A DNA stretch of 13,119 nucleotides from an uncultured Gemmatimonadota bacterium (GTDB taxonomy: Bacteria > Gemmatimonadota > Gemmatimonadetes > Gemmatimonadales > Gemmatimonadaceae), in the NCBI GenBank assembly GCA_946480295.1, contig CAMLIT010000122.1, positions 1-13,119 of the forward strand, given 5' to 3'. Shown here piece after piece: positions 1 through 6,348 of the stretch (its first letter is position 1; every line of letters begins with the position of its first letter). Below the pieces are notes generated by a model. The model was not told the origin of the DNA. It ran no database searches and saw only the letters and a list, made by a program, of their open reading frames with translations. The position numbers were made by a program, and so were the translations under genes.

Positions 1-478
1 CACGCGCGCTGATCGCGCCCCGGGCGAAGAGCACGCGCGCGCGCGCGACATCGCGCTCCGCCTGGCCGGCGGTGAGCGCGGCCTGGTCGGCCGTGGAGCG
101 CGCGCGGGCCTCGACGGTGGCGAGCGCGGCGCGCGCCTGCGCGAGGGCGGCCATCGCCGGCGCGTCGTCGAGCGCGGCCAGCAGCGCCCCGCGCACGACG
201 TGATCGCCCTCGCGCACGCGCACCTCCCGGACCGCGCCGGTGACGCTCGCGCCGACGCGTGCGCGCGCCGGGGCCCGCACGCGTCCGGTGAGGACGAGCA
301 CGCGCGCGATCGCTCCACGCCGCACCTCGACCGCCGTGGTTCGGCTGGAACGGAACCGCGCCGCGGTGACGACCATGGCGATCGCGACGAGCGCGAGCGC
401 CGCCGAAAGCGCCACCCGTCGCGTCCGGCGGCGGTGGGGTGCCGGTGGATGGGCGGGTCCCGAAGCCTGGTCGCGCAC
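1..478 (-). CDS. RND efflux periplasmic adaptor (membrane fusion protein), N-terminal part
   Basis: This is the first 159 codons of a periplasmic adaptor that links an inner-membrane RND or ABC pump to an outer-membrane channel; the rest lies left of the window. It reads from a GTG preceded by GGGAGG about nine bases upstream, one of the few clear ribosome sites here. A short arginine-rich head (residues 15-21) is followed by one hydrophobic anchor segment (about 22-41). A biotinyl-lipoyl-like half-motif follows (about 65-104, with the typical G-V-REV-V-EGD-V--G-LLA-LD pattern). An alanine/arginine-rich helix (about 107-150) matches the start of the alpha-hairpin coiled coil and ends in LFARGAIS, also typical of the family. 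The reading frame is open to the window edge. Substrate and pump partner cannot be told. It is divergent from the cold-shock gene. Confidence 0.85.
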   Translation of the reverse strand, partial: MRDQASGPAHPPAPHRRRTRRVALSAALALVAIAMVVTAARFRSSRTTAVEVRRGAIARVLVLTGRVRAPARARVGASVTGAVREVRVREGDHVVRGALLAALDDAPAMAALAQARAALATVEARARSTADQAALTAGQAERDVARARVLFARGAISAR

Positions 479-796
479 GCCTCCCTACCTCCCGCATGAG
501 ATGGCGGTGCAGCGGAAAGCTGCGCGTCGGCTCGGGCTCGGTCAGTCGCCGGGATACCCGGCATGCGTCAGGCAAACTCTGGCGTGGTTGGCCGTCGTCG
601 GCCGGAATGCTGGCCCCTCTCGACACCGCGCCGCCGAAGGGCGACCGACCATTGGCCGCCTGCTCCCCGTCGTCCAGGCGTCAACCGGAGCCTGGATCCA
701 GCGGCGGATCGAAAACTGCAGCATATTGTGGCATGTGCCCCCTGCCCGCTCAGCGTGGTGCAGGCAACTCATACCTCCAGAACCAGGACCAGACCT
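479..796. other. Intergenic region between divergent adaptor and cold-shock genes
   Basis: This 318-base stretch holds the promoters and leaders of both flanking genes. I see no convincing coding sequence on either strand. A perfect six-base-pair hairpin (GCCGGG, loop ATA, CCCGGC) lies at 548-562. A TATTGT hexamer at 724-729 could be a -10 box for the cold-shock gene, giving a leader of roughly 60 bases, but no good -35 hexamer stands 17 bases before it. Cold-shock genes often carry long structured leaders, so regulation at the RNA level is possible but not shown. Confidence 0.4.
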
Positions 797-1054
797 GTGC
801 CTTCGAAAGGAACGGTGAAGTGGTTCAACAACGACAAGGGCTTCGGCTTCATCACCCCCGAAGACGGCGGCAAGGATCTGTTCGTGCACCACTCGGCCAT
901 CCAGGGCGGCGGATTCAAGACGCTCGATGAGGGTGAGAGCGTCGAGTTCGACGTCGTGCAGGGCCAGAAGGGGCCTGCCGCTGAGAACGTGAGACGGCTT
1001 GGCGGGGGACGACCGTCGAGCGGTGGTGGCGGTGGCGGCGGAAGACGCTACTGA
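797..1054 (+). CDS. Cold-shock domain protein with glycine-rich C-terminal tail
   Basis: An 85-residue CspA-family single-strand nucleic-acid binding protein, expected to act as a cytoplasmic RNA chaperone. The cold-shock domain fills residues 1-67: [15 protein letters not shown] carries the RNP1-type motif and DLFVHHSAI the RNP2-type motif, with the surface aromatics conserved. The start is a GTG (PSKGTVKW follows), with a weak AGGA about nine bases upstream; starting earlier in frame would add non-homologous residues. After the domain comes [17 protein letters not shown], an arginine/glycine-rich tail of about 17 residues. CspA itself is 70 residues and has no such tail; glycine-rich tails are known in plant cold-shock-domain proteins and some bacterial ones. 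Its end overlaps the start of the downstream methyltransferase gene in another frame, so the two are probably co-transcribed. Confidence 0.93.
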   Translation: MPSKGTVKWFNNDKGFGFITPEDGGKDLFVHHSAIQGGGFKTLDEGESVEFDVVQGQKGPAAENVRRLGGGRPSSGGGGGGGRRY

Positions 1055-1643
1055 GCTGACGGGCGGCGACCTGGACGAGCGACTCGATGCCCTGGTCGCC
1101 GATGGATGGGAGATCTGGCAGCGATTCGACGACACCTTTCGGCGTCGCCGCTTCCATCCATTCGTCCCCGCCGACTACGGCGTCGCGCGGCAGGTGTTGT
1201 CGTCGCTGCGCGCGCCGGGTCGCCGCTTCCTGGAGTGGGGCTCCGCCACCGGGATCATCACGATCATGGCGGACATGATGGGCTTCGACGCCTGCGGCAT
1301 CGAGATCGATGCCGAGCTGGTGGCGATCGCTCGCGAGGTGGCGAATCGCCATCGGTCCGCCGCCCGGGTGGTGGTCGGCAGCTTCCTGCCGACGGGATAC
1401 CGTTATCGCGCGCCCGATGGCGACAGCCGGACGGGTACCATCGCCGACGGGCAGTCGGGGTACCTGCAGCTCGGCCGCGCCCTCGACGACTTCGACGTCG
1501 TGTTCTGCTATCCCTGGGGCGGCGAGGAAGGCGTGATGCTGGACGTGATGCGGCGGTACGGGCGCGACGATGCCCTGCTGCTGCTCTACGGTTCCGACAA
1601 CACGGTGCAGGTCTATCGAGGCGGGCGGGTGAGGGAGGCGTAG
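1023..1643 (+). CDS. Class I SAM-dependent methyltransferase-like protein
   Basis: A roughly 206-residue protein with a Rossmann-type methyltransferase core. Motif I is FLEWGSATG (residues 69-77, from the GTG start used here), followed by an acidic residue after strand 2 (GIEID, 92-96). A later [11 protein letters not shown] (157-167) resembles the motif IV strand. The next strand, [10 protein letters not shown], ends the recognisable fold, and the chain stops at about 206 residues, shorter than many members. The substrate is unknown. The start is uncertain: TTG at 999 and GTG at 1023, 1026 and 1032 are all in frame, and every one overlaps the end of the cold-shock gene. This suggests translational coupling. 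An interrupted motif I (WGSATG rather than ExGxGxG) is slightly unusual but tolerated in the superfamily. Confidence 0.75.
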   Translation: MVAVAAEDATELTGGDLDERLDALVADGWEIWQRFDDTFRRRRFHPFVPADYGVARQVLSSLRAPGRRFLEWGSATGIITIMADMMGFDACGIEIDAELVAIAREVANRHRSAARVVVGSFLPTGYRYRAPDGDSRTGTIADGQSGYLQLGRALDDFDVVFCYPWGGEEGVMLDVMRRYGRDDALLLLYGSDNTVQVYRGGRVREA

Positions 1644-1718
1644 GCGTCCCCGGGGCGCCGTGGGGCAGAGAATTCTCGGCAGCGATGGCGCGAATTGTCG
1701 GTGTGGCCGGCGTCCGCG

Positions 1719-1775
1719 ATCCGGGAATAGCGTCGAGCCCTGGTTTCACTTGTGCCGCAAGTGGAACCAGGGCTC
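1719..1775. repeat. Hairpin repeat, copy 1
   Basis: A conserved lead, ATCCGGGAATAGCG (1719-1732), precedes an 18-base-pair inverted repeat: left arm GAGCCCTGGTTTCACTTG (1735-1752), loop TGCCG, right arm 1758-1775, with a single G-U type mismatch. A related element in the same orientation lies at 2563-2616. No run of T follows, so it is not a standard terminator, though it sits between the 3' ends of convergent genes (methyltransferase and the DUF2442 remnant) and could stop transcription. It looks like an interspersed palindromic element; I cannot assign it to a named family. Confidence 0.75.
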
Positions 1776-1816
1776 AGGACGTGGTCTCGCGCCTGATGCG
1801 TCACCTGCCGCTCTCG

Positions 1817-2068
1817 TCAGCCTCTGCCGCCCGGCGCGCCGTCCGATTTCGCGAGTAACGGAAAGGCCGAGGGATCGCGGATCGACTGGATCGAGAGATC
1901 GACATCGAGCTGCGGCCAGTACAGGTGATCCGACGTTGGCCGCTGGACATCCAGCAACTGCTCGATGGTCGCTCGGCGAAACCACGCGAACTCGGTGAAC
2001 GGCACCAGCAGCTCCTCGTCCTCGACGAGTAGCCAGAAGCCGTGCCTCGAAACATGTGTGATCTCAAC
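1817..2068 (-). pseudogene. DUF2442-family protein, probable antitoxin-like partner, lacking a normal start
   Basis: About 83 codons, reading VEITHVSRHGFWLLVEDEELLV then PFTEFAWFRRATIEQLL, LYWPQLDVDLSIQSI and FPLLAK. This is the short DUF2442 form that usually follows a DUF4160 gene; the pair is widely regarded as a candidate toxin-antitoxin-like unit with no firm biochemistry. The homologous reading begins directly at the DUF4160 stop, but the frame has GTT where a start codon would be expected, and no ATG, GTG or TTG until an internal GTG at 2005, which would remove about 21 conserved residues. It is therefore called broken or truncated; an unusual start or a sequencing error could also explain it. 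The stop lies 41 bases inside hairpin repeat copy 1. Confidence 0.6.
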
Positions 2069-2303
2069 GGCCGAAGTGGCGCGTCCGGGGCATCGCGGAG
2101 CTCCGTTTCGTGTCGTCGCACGACCGCTTCGGCCTCCGCAAGCAACCGGGGGGCATGCCTACGGCGGTGGCCAGGGCGACGGTGGGCTCGAGCCAGAATT
2201 TGGCCTCGCCGTCCGGGTGCGCGACGTGGACGTGCATCCGCGCTACCTCGCGCCAGAAGAAGAACAGCCGGAACGGGCCGTCGCGCGGCACGGTCGGGGA
2301 CAT
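2064..2303 (-). pseudogene. DUF4160-family protein with two compensating frameshifts
   Basis: The reading starts at an ATG with MSPTVPRDGPFRLFFFW, then ARMHVHVAHPDGEAKFWLEP, the DUF4160 signature (histidine pair and the GEAKFWLEP block). After VGMPP the family sequence jumps to another frame (LLAEAEAVVRRHETELRDA) and then returns to the first frame for TRHFGR and the stop. One extra base in the six-C run at 2148-2153 and one base fewer in the four-C run at 2087-2090 (minus-strand reading) would restore an uninterrupted protein of about 80 residues. As written, the uncorrected frame still reaches the same stop but with a scrambled C-terminal third. This is either real decay or two homopolymer sequencing errors. 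It is the first gene of the DUF4160/DUF2442 pair. Confidence 0.65.
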
Positions 2304-2345
2304 GGCAGGAATGTATCCCTTGTCCGTGCGCTGGCGAGTGATCGT

Positions 2346-2489
2346 TGCTGGCGCTCGGAGTCGCTCCAGAGCCCACCCGGCGTGCTCGCGAACGAGCGGC
2401 TCCACGTCGTCCAAAGCAGCTTCGAGCACCGGCACGTCGTCCAGGATGCCGACGTTCCCCAGCACGACGGCCGCGTTGCGCTTGAGCCC
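2346..2489 (-). pseudogene. Duplicated 3'-end fragment of queG
   Basis: About 48 codons starting at GLKRNAAVVLGNVG and ending near WALERLR. They match the last HEAT-like repeat of the intact QueG in this window (GLKRNAAVVLGNVG to WALARIR), with differences such as ILDD for TDED and EHAG for AHAE. DNA similarity is also plain, including a shared 17-base stretch reading CCGACGTTCCCCAGCAC on the plus strand. Similarity stops abruptly at GLKRN on the 5' side: the MKRAKLR that precedes it in QueG is absent. The fragment has no start of its own and is in frame with the DUF4160 gene 43 bases downstream, so a chimeric reading exists. It is a relic of recombination near a queG 3' end. Confidence 0.8.
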
Positions 2490-2562
2490 CGTGGGCGAAC
2501 TCGCAGAAGACCAGACGGTTAGTCGCAGGACGCACGTGATTCGCCGCTGCGCGCGAGGTGGG

Positions 2563-2616
2563 ATCCGGGAATAGCGCCGATCCATAGTTCCGTCTATGAC
2601 CTAGGTGGAACCATGG
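2563..2616. repeat. Hairpin repeat, copy 2 (diverged)
   Basis: The same lead as copy 1 (ATCCGGGAATAGCG, 2563-2576) is followed by an imperfect inverted repeat: CCATAGTTCCGTC (2582-2594) against GGTGGAACCATGG (2604-2616), with ten of thirteen pairs and a nine-base loop. The GTGGAACCA core is shared with copy 1. It lies directly upstream of the vapBC promoter. Both copies point the same way and enclose the DUF4160/DUF2442 and queG-fragment block. Confidence 0.65.
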
Positions 2617-2619
2617 GTC

Positions 2620-2660
2620 TTGCGTCTCGGGTCGCCGACGGGTATATACGTGTATATCCG
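2620..2660 (+). promoter_or_regulatory. Candidate vapBC promoter and operator
   Basis: TTGCGT (2620-2625) and TATATA (2643-2648) are separated by 17 bases, as in a weak sigma-70-type promoter. Over the -10 box lies an AT-rich island unlike its surroundings: a direct repeat GTATATACG / GTATATCCG (2642-2650 and 2652-2660, period 10), which also contains the imperfect palindrome TATATACGTGTATA (2643-2656). VapB-type antitoxins typically bind such repeats over their own promoter to autorepress, so this is the obvious operator candidate. Binding is inferred. Confidence 0.55.
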
Positions 2661-2672
2661 TCTGGAGGTCCG

Positions 2673-2912
2673 ATGCCAATCGCGAGGAGTCGCACCTTCC
2701 GAAGTGGAAACAGCGAGGCGCTTCGCCTGCCGAAAGACGTCGCCTTCGGTGAGGACGTGGAGCTCGTGATCGTCCGGTCCGGAGACGTCCTCACGATCTA
2801 CCCGGCGGCCATGACCATTCCCGAGATGGCCGCCCGGCTGCGCGCGCTCCCCGCGCCACCGGTGGTCGAGGACCGGGACACCGAGGAGCTGCCGGAGCGA
2901 CCGGGCCTGTAG
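2673..2912 (+). CDS. vapB: VapB-type (AbrB-fold) antitoxin
   Basis: A 79-residue antitoxin. Residues 1-45 (SRTFRSGNSEALRLPKDVAF, then ELVIVRSGDVLTIYP) form the swapped-hairpin AbrB/MazE-type DNA-binding domain, close to the VagC/VapB group. The C-terminal 30 residues, rich in proline and acidic residues (VVEDRDTEELPERPGL), are the likely flexible arm that wraps and inhibits the toxin. The start is the ATG with TGGAGGT four bases upstream; earlier in-frame codons would run through the operator. The stop TAG abuts the vapC ATG with no gap, a standard coupled toxin-antitoxin operon. It probably represses its own promoter through the AT-rich repeat just upstream. It appears intact. Confidence 0.88.
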   Translation: MPIARSRTFRSGNSEALRLPKDVAFGEDVELVIVRSGDVLTIYPAAMTIPEMAARLRALPAPPVVEDRDTEELPERPGL

Positions 2913-3299
2913 ATGGCCTACCTCCTCGACACGAACGTCGCCATTCACTTGCGCGATGGAGACGTGTCCATCACCGACCGGGTCGCGGCACTCGACGGGG
3001 CGGTGCTGATGTCAGTCGTCACGCGCGTGGAGCTCGAGGGGGGCGTGTACCGCGAGCCGGTCCATGCCGCCGTCCGGCGGGCGAGGCTGGACACGATGCT
3101 GGCGGCCATCCCCACGGTGGCGTTCGACGACGCGGCGGCCGACGCGTACGGCTCCATCGTGGCCCACGCCGGCTACTCGCGCCGGAAGCTGCTCGACCGC
3201 ATGATCGCCGCACAGGCACTCGTGCACCGCGCGACGCTGGTCACGCTCAACGCCGGCGACTTCGGCGACGTTCCGGGACTGCAGCTGGAGGGGTGGTGA
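2913..3299 (+). CDS. vapC: VapC-type PIN-domain ribonuclease toxin
   Basis: A 128-residue PIN-domain protein expected to cut tRNA or rRNA in a Mg-dependent way when free of its antitoxin. The acidic active-site set is present: D6 in YLLDTN, E40 in RVELEGG, D95 in LLDRMIAAQAL and D116 in TLNAGDFGDVPGL. The length and the closing NxxDFxxVPGL block are normal for the family, so the toxin looks functional. The start ATG follows the vapB stop directly. Being intact beside a decayed second toxin-antitoxin-like pair, it suggests that this island is a landing zone for such modules. The RNA target cannot be predicted from sequence. Confidence 0.92.
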   Translation: MAYLLDTNVAIHLRDGDVSITDRVAALDGAVLMSVVTRVELEGGVYREPVHAAVRRARLDTMLAAIPTVAFDDAAADAYGSIVAHAGYSRRKLLDRMIAAQALVHRATLVTLNAGDFGDVPGLQLEGW

Positions 3300-3501
3300 G
3301 ACGGCCGACAAGGCGCTGGGCCGACTCATTCGTGAGCACTGGGGCCAGTACCTTCAGCAGCAAGATCTCGTGGCGACGCTGCGTAGAGCGGGTGTGCGGG
3401 TGCCTCACGTGTTCGGATAGCGATCGATCTCGATCTCCGACCATCTTGGCGACGCGCCCGATCCGCATCACGACTTTGCCCTGTGCCTATCCGGCGAGTG
3501 A
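3298..3501 (+). other. Spacer between vapC and queG with unassigned coding scraps
   Basis: No recognisable gene lies between vapC and queG. One plus-strand frame, beginning inside the vapC stop without a start codon, reads a protein-like stretch (TADKALGRLIREHWGQYLQQ, then DLVATLRRAGVRVPHVFG) to a TAG at 3418. It continues in the same frame to a TGA at 3499, inside the end of queG. The first part has helix-like composition and may be the tail of a lost gene. I recognise no family, and it could be chance. No terminator hairpin with a T run is evident for vapBC or queG. Confidence 0.3.
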
Positions 3502-4569
3502 CCCGGGACTCGGGATGGCTCGTGAAGCGTCCCGAATCCGCGCGAGCGCCCACTCGGCGTGCGCACGCACGAGCCGTTCAGGATCGTCGAGTGCTGACTC
3601 CAGCACCGGGACGTCTTCGTCCGTCCCGACGTTCCCCAGCACCACGGCGGCATTTCGCTTCAGTCCTCGCAGCTTCGCGCGTTTCATCGGCGAGCCCTTG
3701 AAAGCGGCGCTGAACTCCGGCTGCGTCATGCCTAACAGCTCGCGCGCGAGCTGCCGCGCGTCCTTGCCCGCGAGTACATCCCGTGCCGCGTAGGGCGAGT
3801 CGGACGCGAGCGCCTGCGAGAACTTGATGTTGAACGGGCACACCTCCTGGCACACGTCGCACCCGTAGACATGCTCCCCGATCCCCGCCCGCAGCTCCTC
3901 CGGGATCGCCCCCTTCAGCTCGATCGTCGAGTACGAGATGCACCGCGTCGCATCGAGCTCGCGCGGCCCGACGAACGCCTGCGTCGGGCACGCGTCGAGG
4001 CAGCGCGTGCAGCTTCCGCAGCGGTCCGCCTCGAACGGCGCGTCGCTCGGCAGCTCCAGATCCACGAACAGCGCGCCGAGAAAGAAGAACGACCCGAGCC
4101 GCGAGTTGATGAGGTTCGTGTTCTTGCCGAACCAGCCGAGCCCCGCGCGGCGCGCCAGGTCGCGCTCGAGGATCGGGCCGGTGTCGACGTAGGCCTTCCC
4201 GTGCACCTCGCGCCCCACGCGGTCGCCGAGCCACCGCTGGAGCTCGCGCAGGCGGTCGACCATCACGTCGTGGTAGTCCTCGCCGCGTGCATAACGAGCC
4301 ACGGGGCCCGCGGGCTCGCGGCCGCCGTAGTTCATGCCGACGACGATCGCCGTGGTCACGCCGGGGAAGGGGAACCGGGTGTCGTGCCGCTTCTCGGCCC
4401 ACTTCGGGAGGTAGTGCATCTCGCCGGCGTATCCCTGCTCCACCCACCGGTCGAACGCGGGCGCGGTCTCGACGGGGCCGAGGCTCGTGATCCCGACGAG
4501 GTCGAAGCCGAGGCCGTACCCCTGCGCCTTGACGAGCGTCGCGAGGCGGGCGTCCTGCGCGACGCTCAC
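3487..4569 (-). CDS. queG: Epoxyqueuosine reductase QueG
   Basis: This 360-residue enzyme reduces epoxyqueuosine to queuosine in the anticodon of tRNAs for Asp, Asn, His and Tyr, using a cobalamin cofactor and two [4Fe-4S] clusters. The N-terminal cobalamin-binding part has the conserved YVDTGPILERDLARRAGLGW block (D129 matches the proposed catalytic acid). The ferredoxin-like part carries CGSCTRCLDACP (C184, C187, C190, C194), C210 and CDVCQEVCP (C237, C240, C244). The C-terminus (about 295-350) is a HEAT-like repeat. The length is normal (E. coli 379). The GTG start overlaps the upstream gene's TGA as GTGA, so translation is coupled. A diverged copy of its last repeat lies about 1.1 kb downstream. 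Confidence 0.96.
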   Translation of the reverse strand: MSVAQDARLATLVKAQGYGLGFDLVGITSLGPVETAPAFDRWVEQGYAGEMHYLPKWAEKRHDTRFPFPGVTTAIVVGMNYGGREPAGPVARYARGEDYHDVMVDRLRELQRWLGDRVGREVHGKAYVDTGPILERDLARRAGLGWFGKNTNLINSRLGSFFFLGALFVDLELPSDAPFEADRCGSCTRCLDACPTQAFVGPRELDATRCISYSTIELKGAIPEELRAGIGEHVYGCDVCQEVCPFNIKFSQALASDSPYAARDVLAGKDARQLARELLGMTQPEFSAAFKGSPMKRAKLRGLKRNAAVVLGNVGTDEDVPVLESALDDPERLVRAHAEWALARIRDASRAIPSPGSLAG

Positions 4570-4832
4570 CGCTTCGTCGCCCAGCGCGCGTAGCGGACGA
4601 GGTCCGCGGCCGGCGGGACCGCGTCGTCGTCGCCGTAGGCGGTGTGCATCCGCCAGCGGACGTAGTCGCCGGCGGGGAGCGGAAGGAAGGGGAAGCGCCG
4701 GTACCAGCCGCGCCGGCGGAAGCGCCACAGGACGCGCAGCAGCTCCACCCCATCCTTCGGGTGGACGACGCCGTGCACCCCGAGGCGGGCGGCGAGACGG
4801 GTCCAGCTCATCGGATCGCGGTCGCGCTGCAT
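4566..4832 (-). CDS. Small hypothetical protein upstream of queG
   Basis: Encodes 88 residues from the ATG used here, or 81 from an in-frame ATG at 4811. The sequence is basic and aromatic (VLWRFRRRGWYRRFPFLPLP, then GDYVRWRMHTAYGDDDA), with no signal peptide, transmembrane segment or motif that I can name. Codon use matches its neighbours and the frame ends in the GTGA overlap with queG, which argues for a real gene coupled to it. The first ATG has no Shine-Dalgarno but has TAACTT six bases before it, which would suit a leaderless transcript. A role linked to queuosine or to QueG cofactors is conceivable from position alone; I do not assign one. Confidence 0.65.
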   Translation of the reverse strand: MQRDRDPMSWTRLAARLGVHGVVHPKDGVELLRVLWRFRRRGWYRRFPFLPLPAGDYVRWRMHTAYGDDDAVPPAADLVRYARWATKR

Positions 4833-4838
4833 GCGTGG

Positions 4839-4844
4839 AAGTTA
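4839..4844 (-). promoter_or_regulatory. Candidate -10 box for a leaderless transcript
   Basis: TAACTT on the minus strand ends six bases before the ATG at 4832. This places the expected transcription start on or next to the start codon. No Shine-Dalgarno and no clear -35 box are visible. The same spacing recurs before glpD and the thiolase gene. Confidence 0.35.
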
Positions 4845-4893
4845 CTCGGTGCGCCGGACGGCGGCGCGCCGTACTTGCGCCTCGGCGTCCAGG

Positions 4894-6348
4894 CTAGGCG
4901 CGGCGGCGGATGCGAACGTGCTCCGCCGGCACTTCGAGGAAGGAGCGTCCGTCGAGGCCGGGCGGGATCTCCCGGCCGAGGGCGGCGAGGGCGCTCGGCA
5001 TGACGTCCACGGTGCGCCGCGGCGCGCGCGCCGGCGGCCGGTTGAGGAGCAGGGGCACGAGCATGTGGTCGCGATGCAGCGCGCCGTGGGAGCTGACGTG
5101 CGGAATGGGCTCGTGCTTCGCGCGGAAGTCCCAGTCGCGCGCCGCGGAGAGGATGATGTCGCCGCAGCGCGACGAGCCGACGAGCCGCGCGACCTGCACG
5201 ATGGAATCGGGGTAGTCGGTGTCGATCGTGGCGTCGTAGGCCTCGTCGTCGCCGACGTCGTGCAGGTCGCGGCCGACGTCGAGGGGGTCGCCGGTGAGGC
5301 GCTCGTAGTCGTACCGCTCGCCGCGCCGGCGCACGATGGCGACGCCGCGCCCGCGGGCGCGCACCTCGCAGCTCCGCGCGCTGCGCGGCAGGATCACGAG
5401 ATCGACGCTGTCGCGCGCGAGGAGGGCCTGGACGAGCGGCTCCCACTTCGGCGCGAGCGCGGGCCAGAAGGGGCGCTCGCGCCGATCGAGCTCGACGTAG
5501 AGGTGGGCCATCGCGTTCCCGCTCACCATGACGGCGACGTCGGGACGGATGGCGAACACCCACGGGTGCGCGATGACGCGATGGCCGAGCGAGGCGACGA
5601 GGCCGGCGAGGTCCTCGTGCGTGCGCACGGGCGAGTGGCCGTGATCGCTGGCGATCCACAGGTGCAGGTCGTCCCAGTAGCCGTGGCGCTCGGCATCGGT
5701 GCGCAGCCGCCAGACGAGCTGGTCGACGATGCGCAGCGCCTCGCCGACGATCGGCGCGGTGTGGCCGGCGGCGTGGGAGGTCTTGTCGATGCCGGTGAGG
5801 GCGGCGAAGACGAACTCGGGGCGCTGCTCGAGGATGCGCGCGGCGACCTCGGCGGCCACCATGCCGTCGATCTCCAGCCAGCCGGCGACGTTGCCGGTGA
5901 AGTGGGTGTGCGCGGCTCGGATCATCGACCCGACGTTGGCGATGGAGATCGCGCCGACGCGCGCGCCGCGGTCGAGGCCGCGCGTGATCACGCTCAGCGC
6001 GCCGAGGCTCGAGTCCACGCGCTCGAAGATCGTCGGCGCGTCGGCCTGGAGGTCGGGGTCGACCTTCGCCATCTGGTAGCCGACGTAGCTGCGCGTGTAG
6101 TCGGGGAACGTGCACGTCGTACGCGCGCGGTCGTACCAGCGCAGCGCGGGCAGCCCGATCGGCCCCGGGTAGCGGCCCATGAGGAAGGGCGTGTACGCGG
6201 GGCCGGTGACCGACGGGAAGCAGGTCGACACGGTGTACAGCCCGCCCTCGGCGCGCAGGCGCGCCATGGATGGGAGCGAACCATCGTCGATTCCCGCCTG
6301 GAGGGTGTCCGGCCGCACGCCATCCGCGAGGATGACGACTACCGGCAT
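4894..6348 (-). CDS. Alkaline phosphatase superfamily protein (type I phosphodiesterase/nucleotide pyrophosphatase-like)
   Basis: A 484-residue metallo-phosphoesterase. It has the superfamily's two-metal site: D9 in VVVILADG, the probable nucleophile T48 in CFPSVTGPAY, D188 and H192 in TGIDKTSHAAGH, D235 and H236 in IASDHGH, and H421 in HVSSHGALH. These point to hydrolysis of phosphate mono- or diesters; the substrate may be a nucleotide, a lipid head group or something else. The start is the ATG giving MPVVVILADG; no signal peptide is visible, so a cytoplasmic location is likely. The frame stays open far upstream on the minus strand, but only as the antisense of the LOG gene. It stands divergent from that gene across a 165-base spacer and ends 61 bases before the queG-linked small gene, reading the same way. 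Confidence 0.88.
   Translation of the reverse strand: MPVVVILADGVRPDTLQAGIDDGSLPSMARLRAEGGLYTVSTCFPSVTGPAYTPFLMGRYPGPIGLPALRWYDRARTTCTFPDYTRSYVGYQMAKVDPDLQADAPTIFERVDSSLGALSVITRGLDRGARVGAISIANVGSMIRAAHTHFTGNVAGWLEIDGMVAAEVAARILEQRPEFVFAALTGIDKTSHAAGHTAPIVGEALRIVDQLVWRLRTDAERHGYWDDLHLWIASDHGHSPVRTHEDLAGLVASLGHRVIAHPWVFAIRPDVAVMVSGNAMAHLYVELDRRERPFWPALAPKWEPLVQALLARDSVDLVILPRSARSCEVRARGRGVAIVRRRGERYDYERLTGDPLDVGRDLHDVGDDEAYDATIDTDYPDSIVQVARLVGSSRCGDIILSAARDWDFRAKHEPIPHVSSHGALHRDHMLVPLLLNRPPARAPRRTVDVMPSALAALGREIPPGLDGRSFLEVPAEHVRIRRRA

Noticed and set aside
34..47. Alternating CG run of seven units, possible Z-DNA
   Set aside because: It is explained by Ala-Arg codons in the adaptor coiled coil in a very GC-rich genome.
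542..1135. Minus-strand open frame over the cold-shock region
   Set aside because: It is a shadow of the cold-shock and methyltransferase genes, with no family resemblance.
3726..3733. Integron-like GTTAGGC core sites (also near 8285)
   Set aside because: Both are inside conserved coding sequence (queG and the deoxyhypusine synthase-like gene), with no paired partner site, cassette or integrase.
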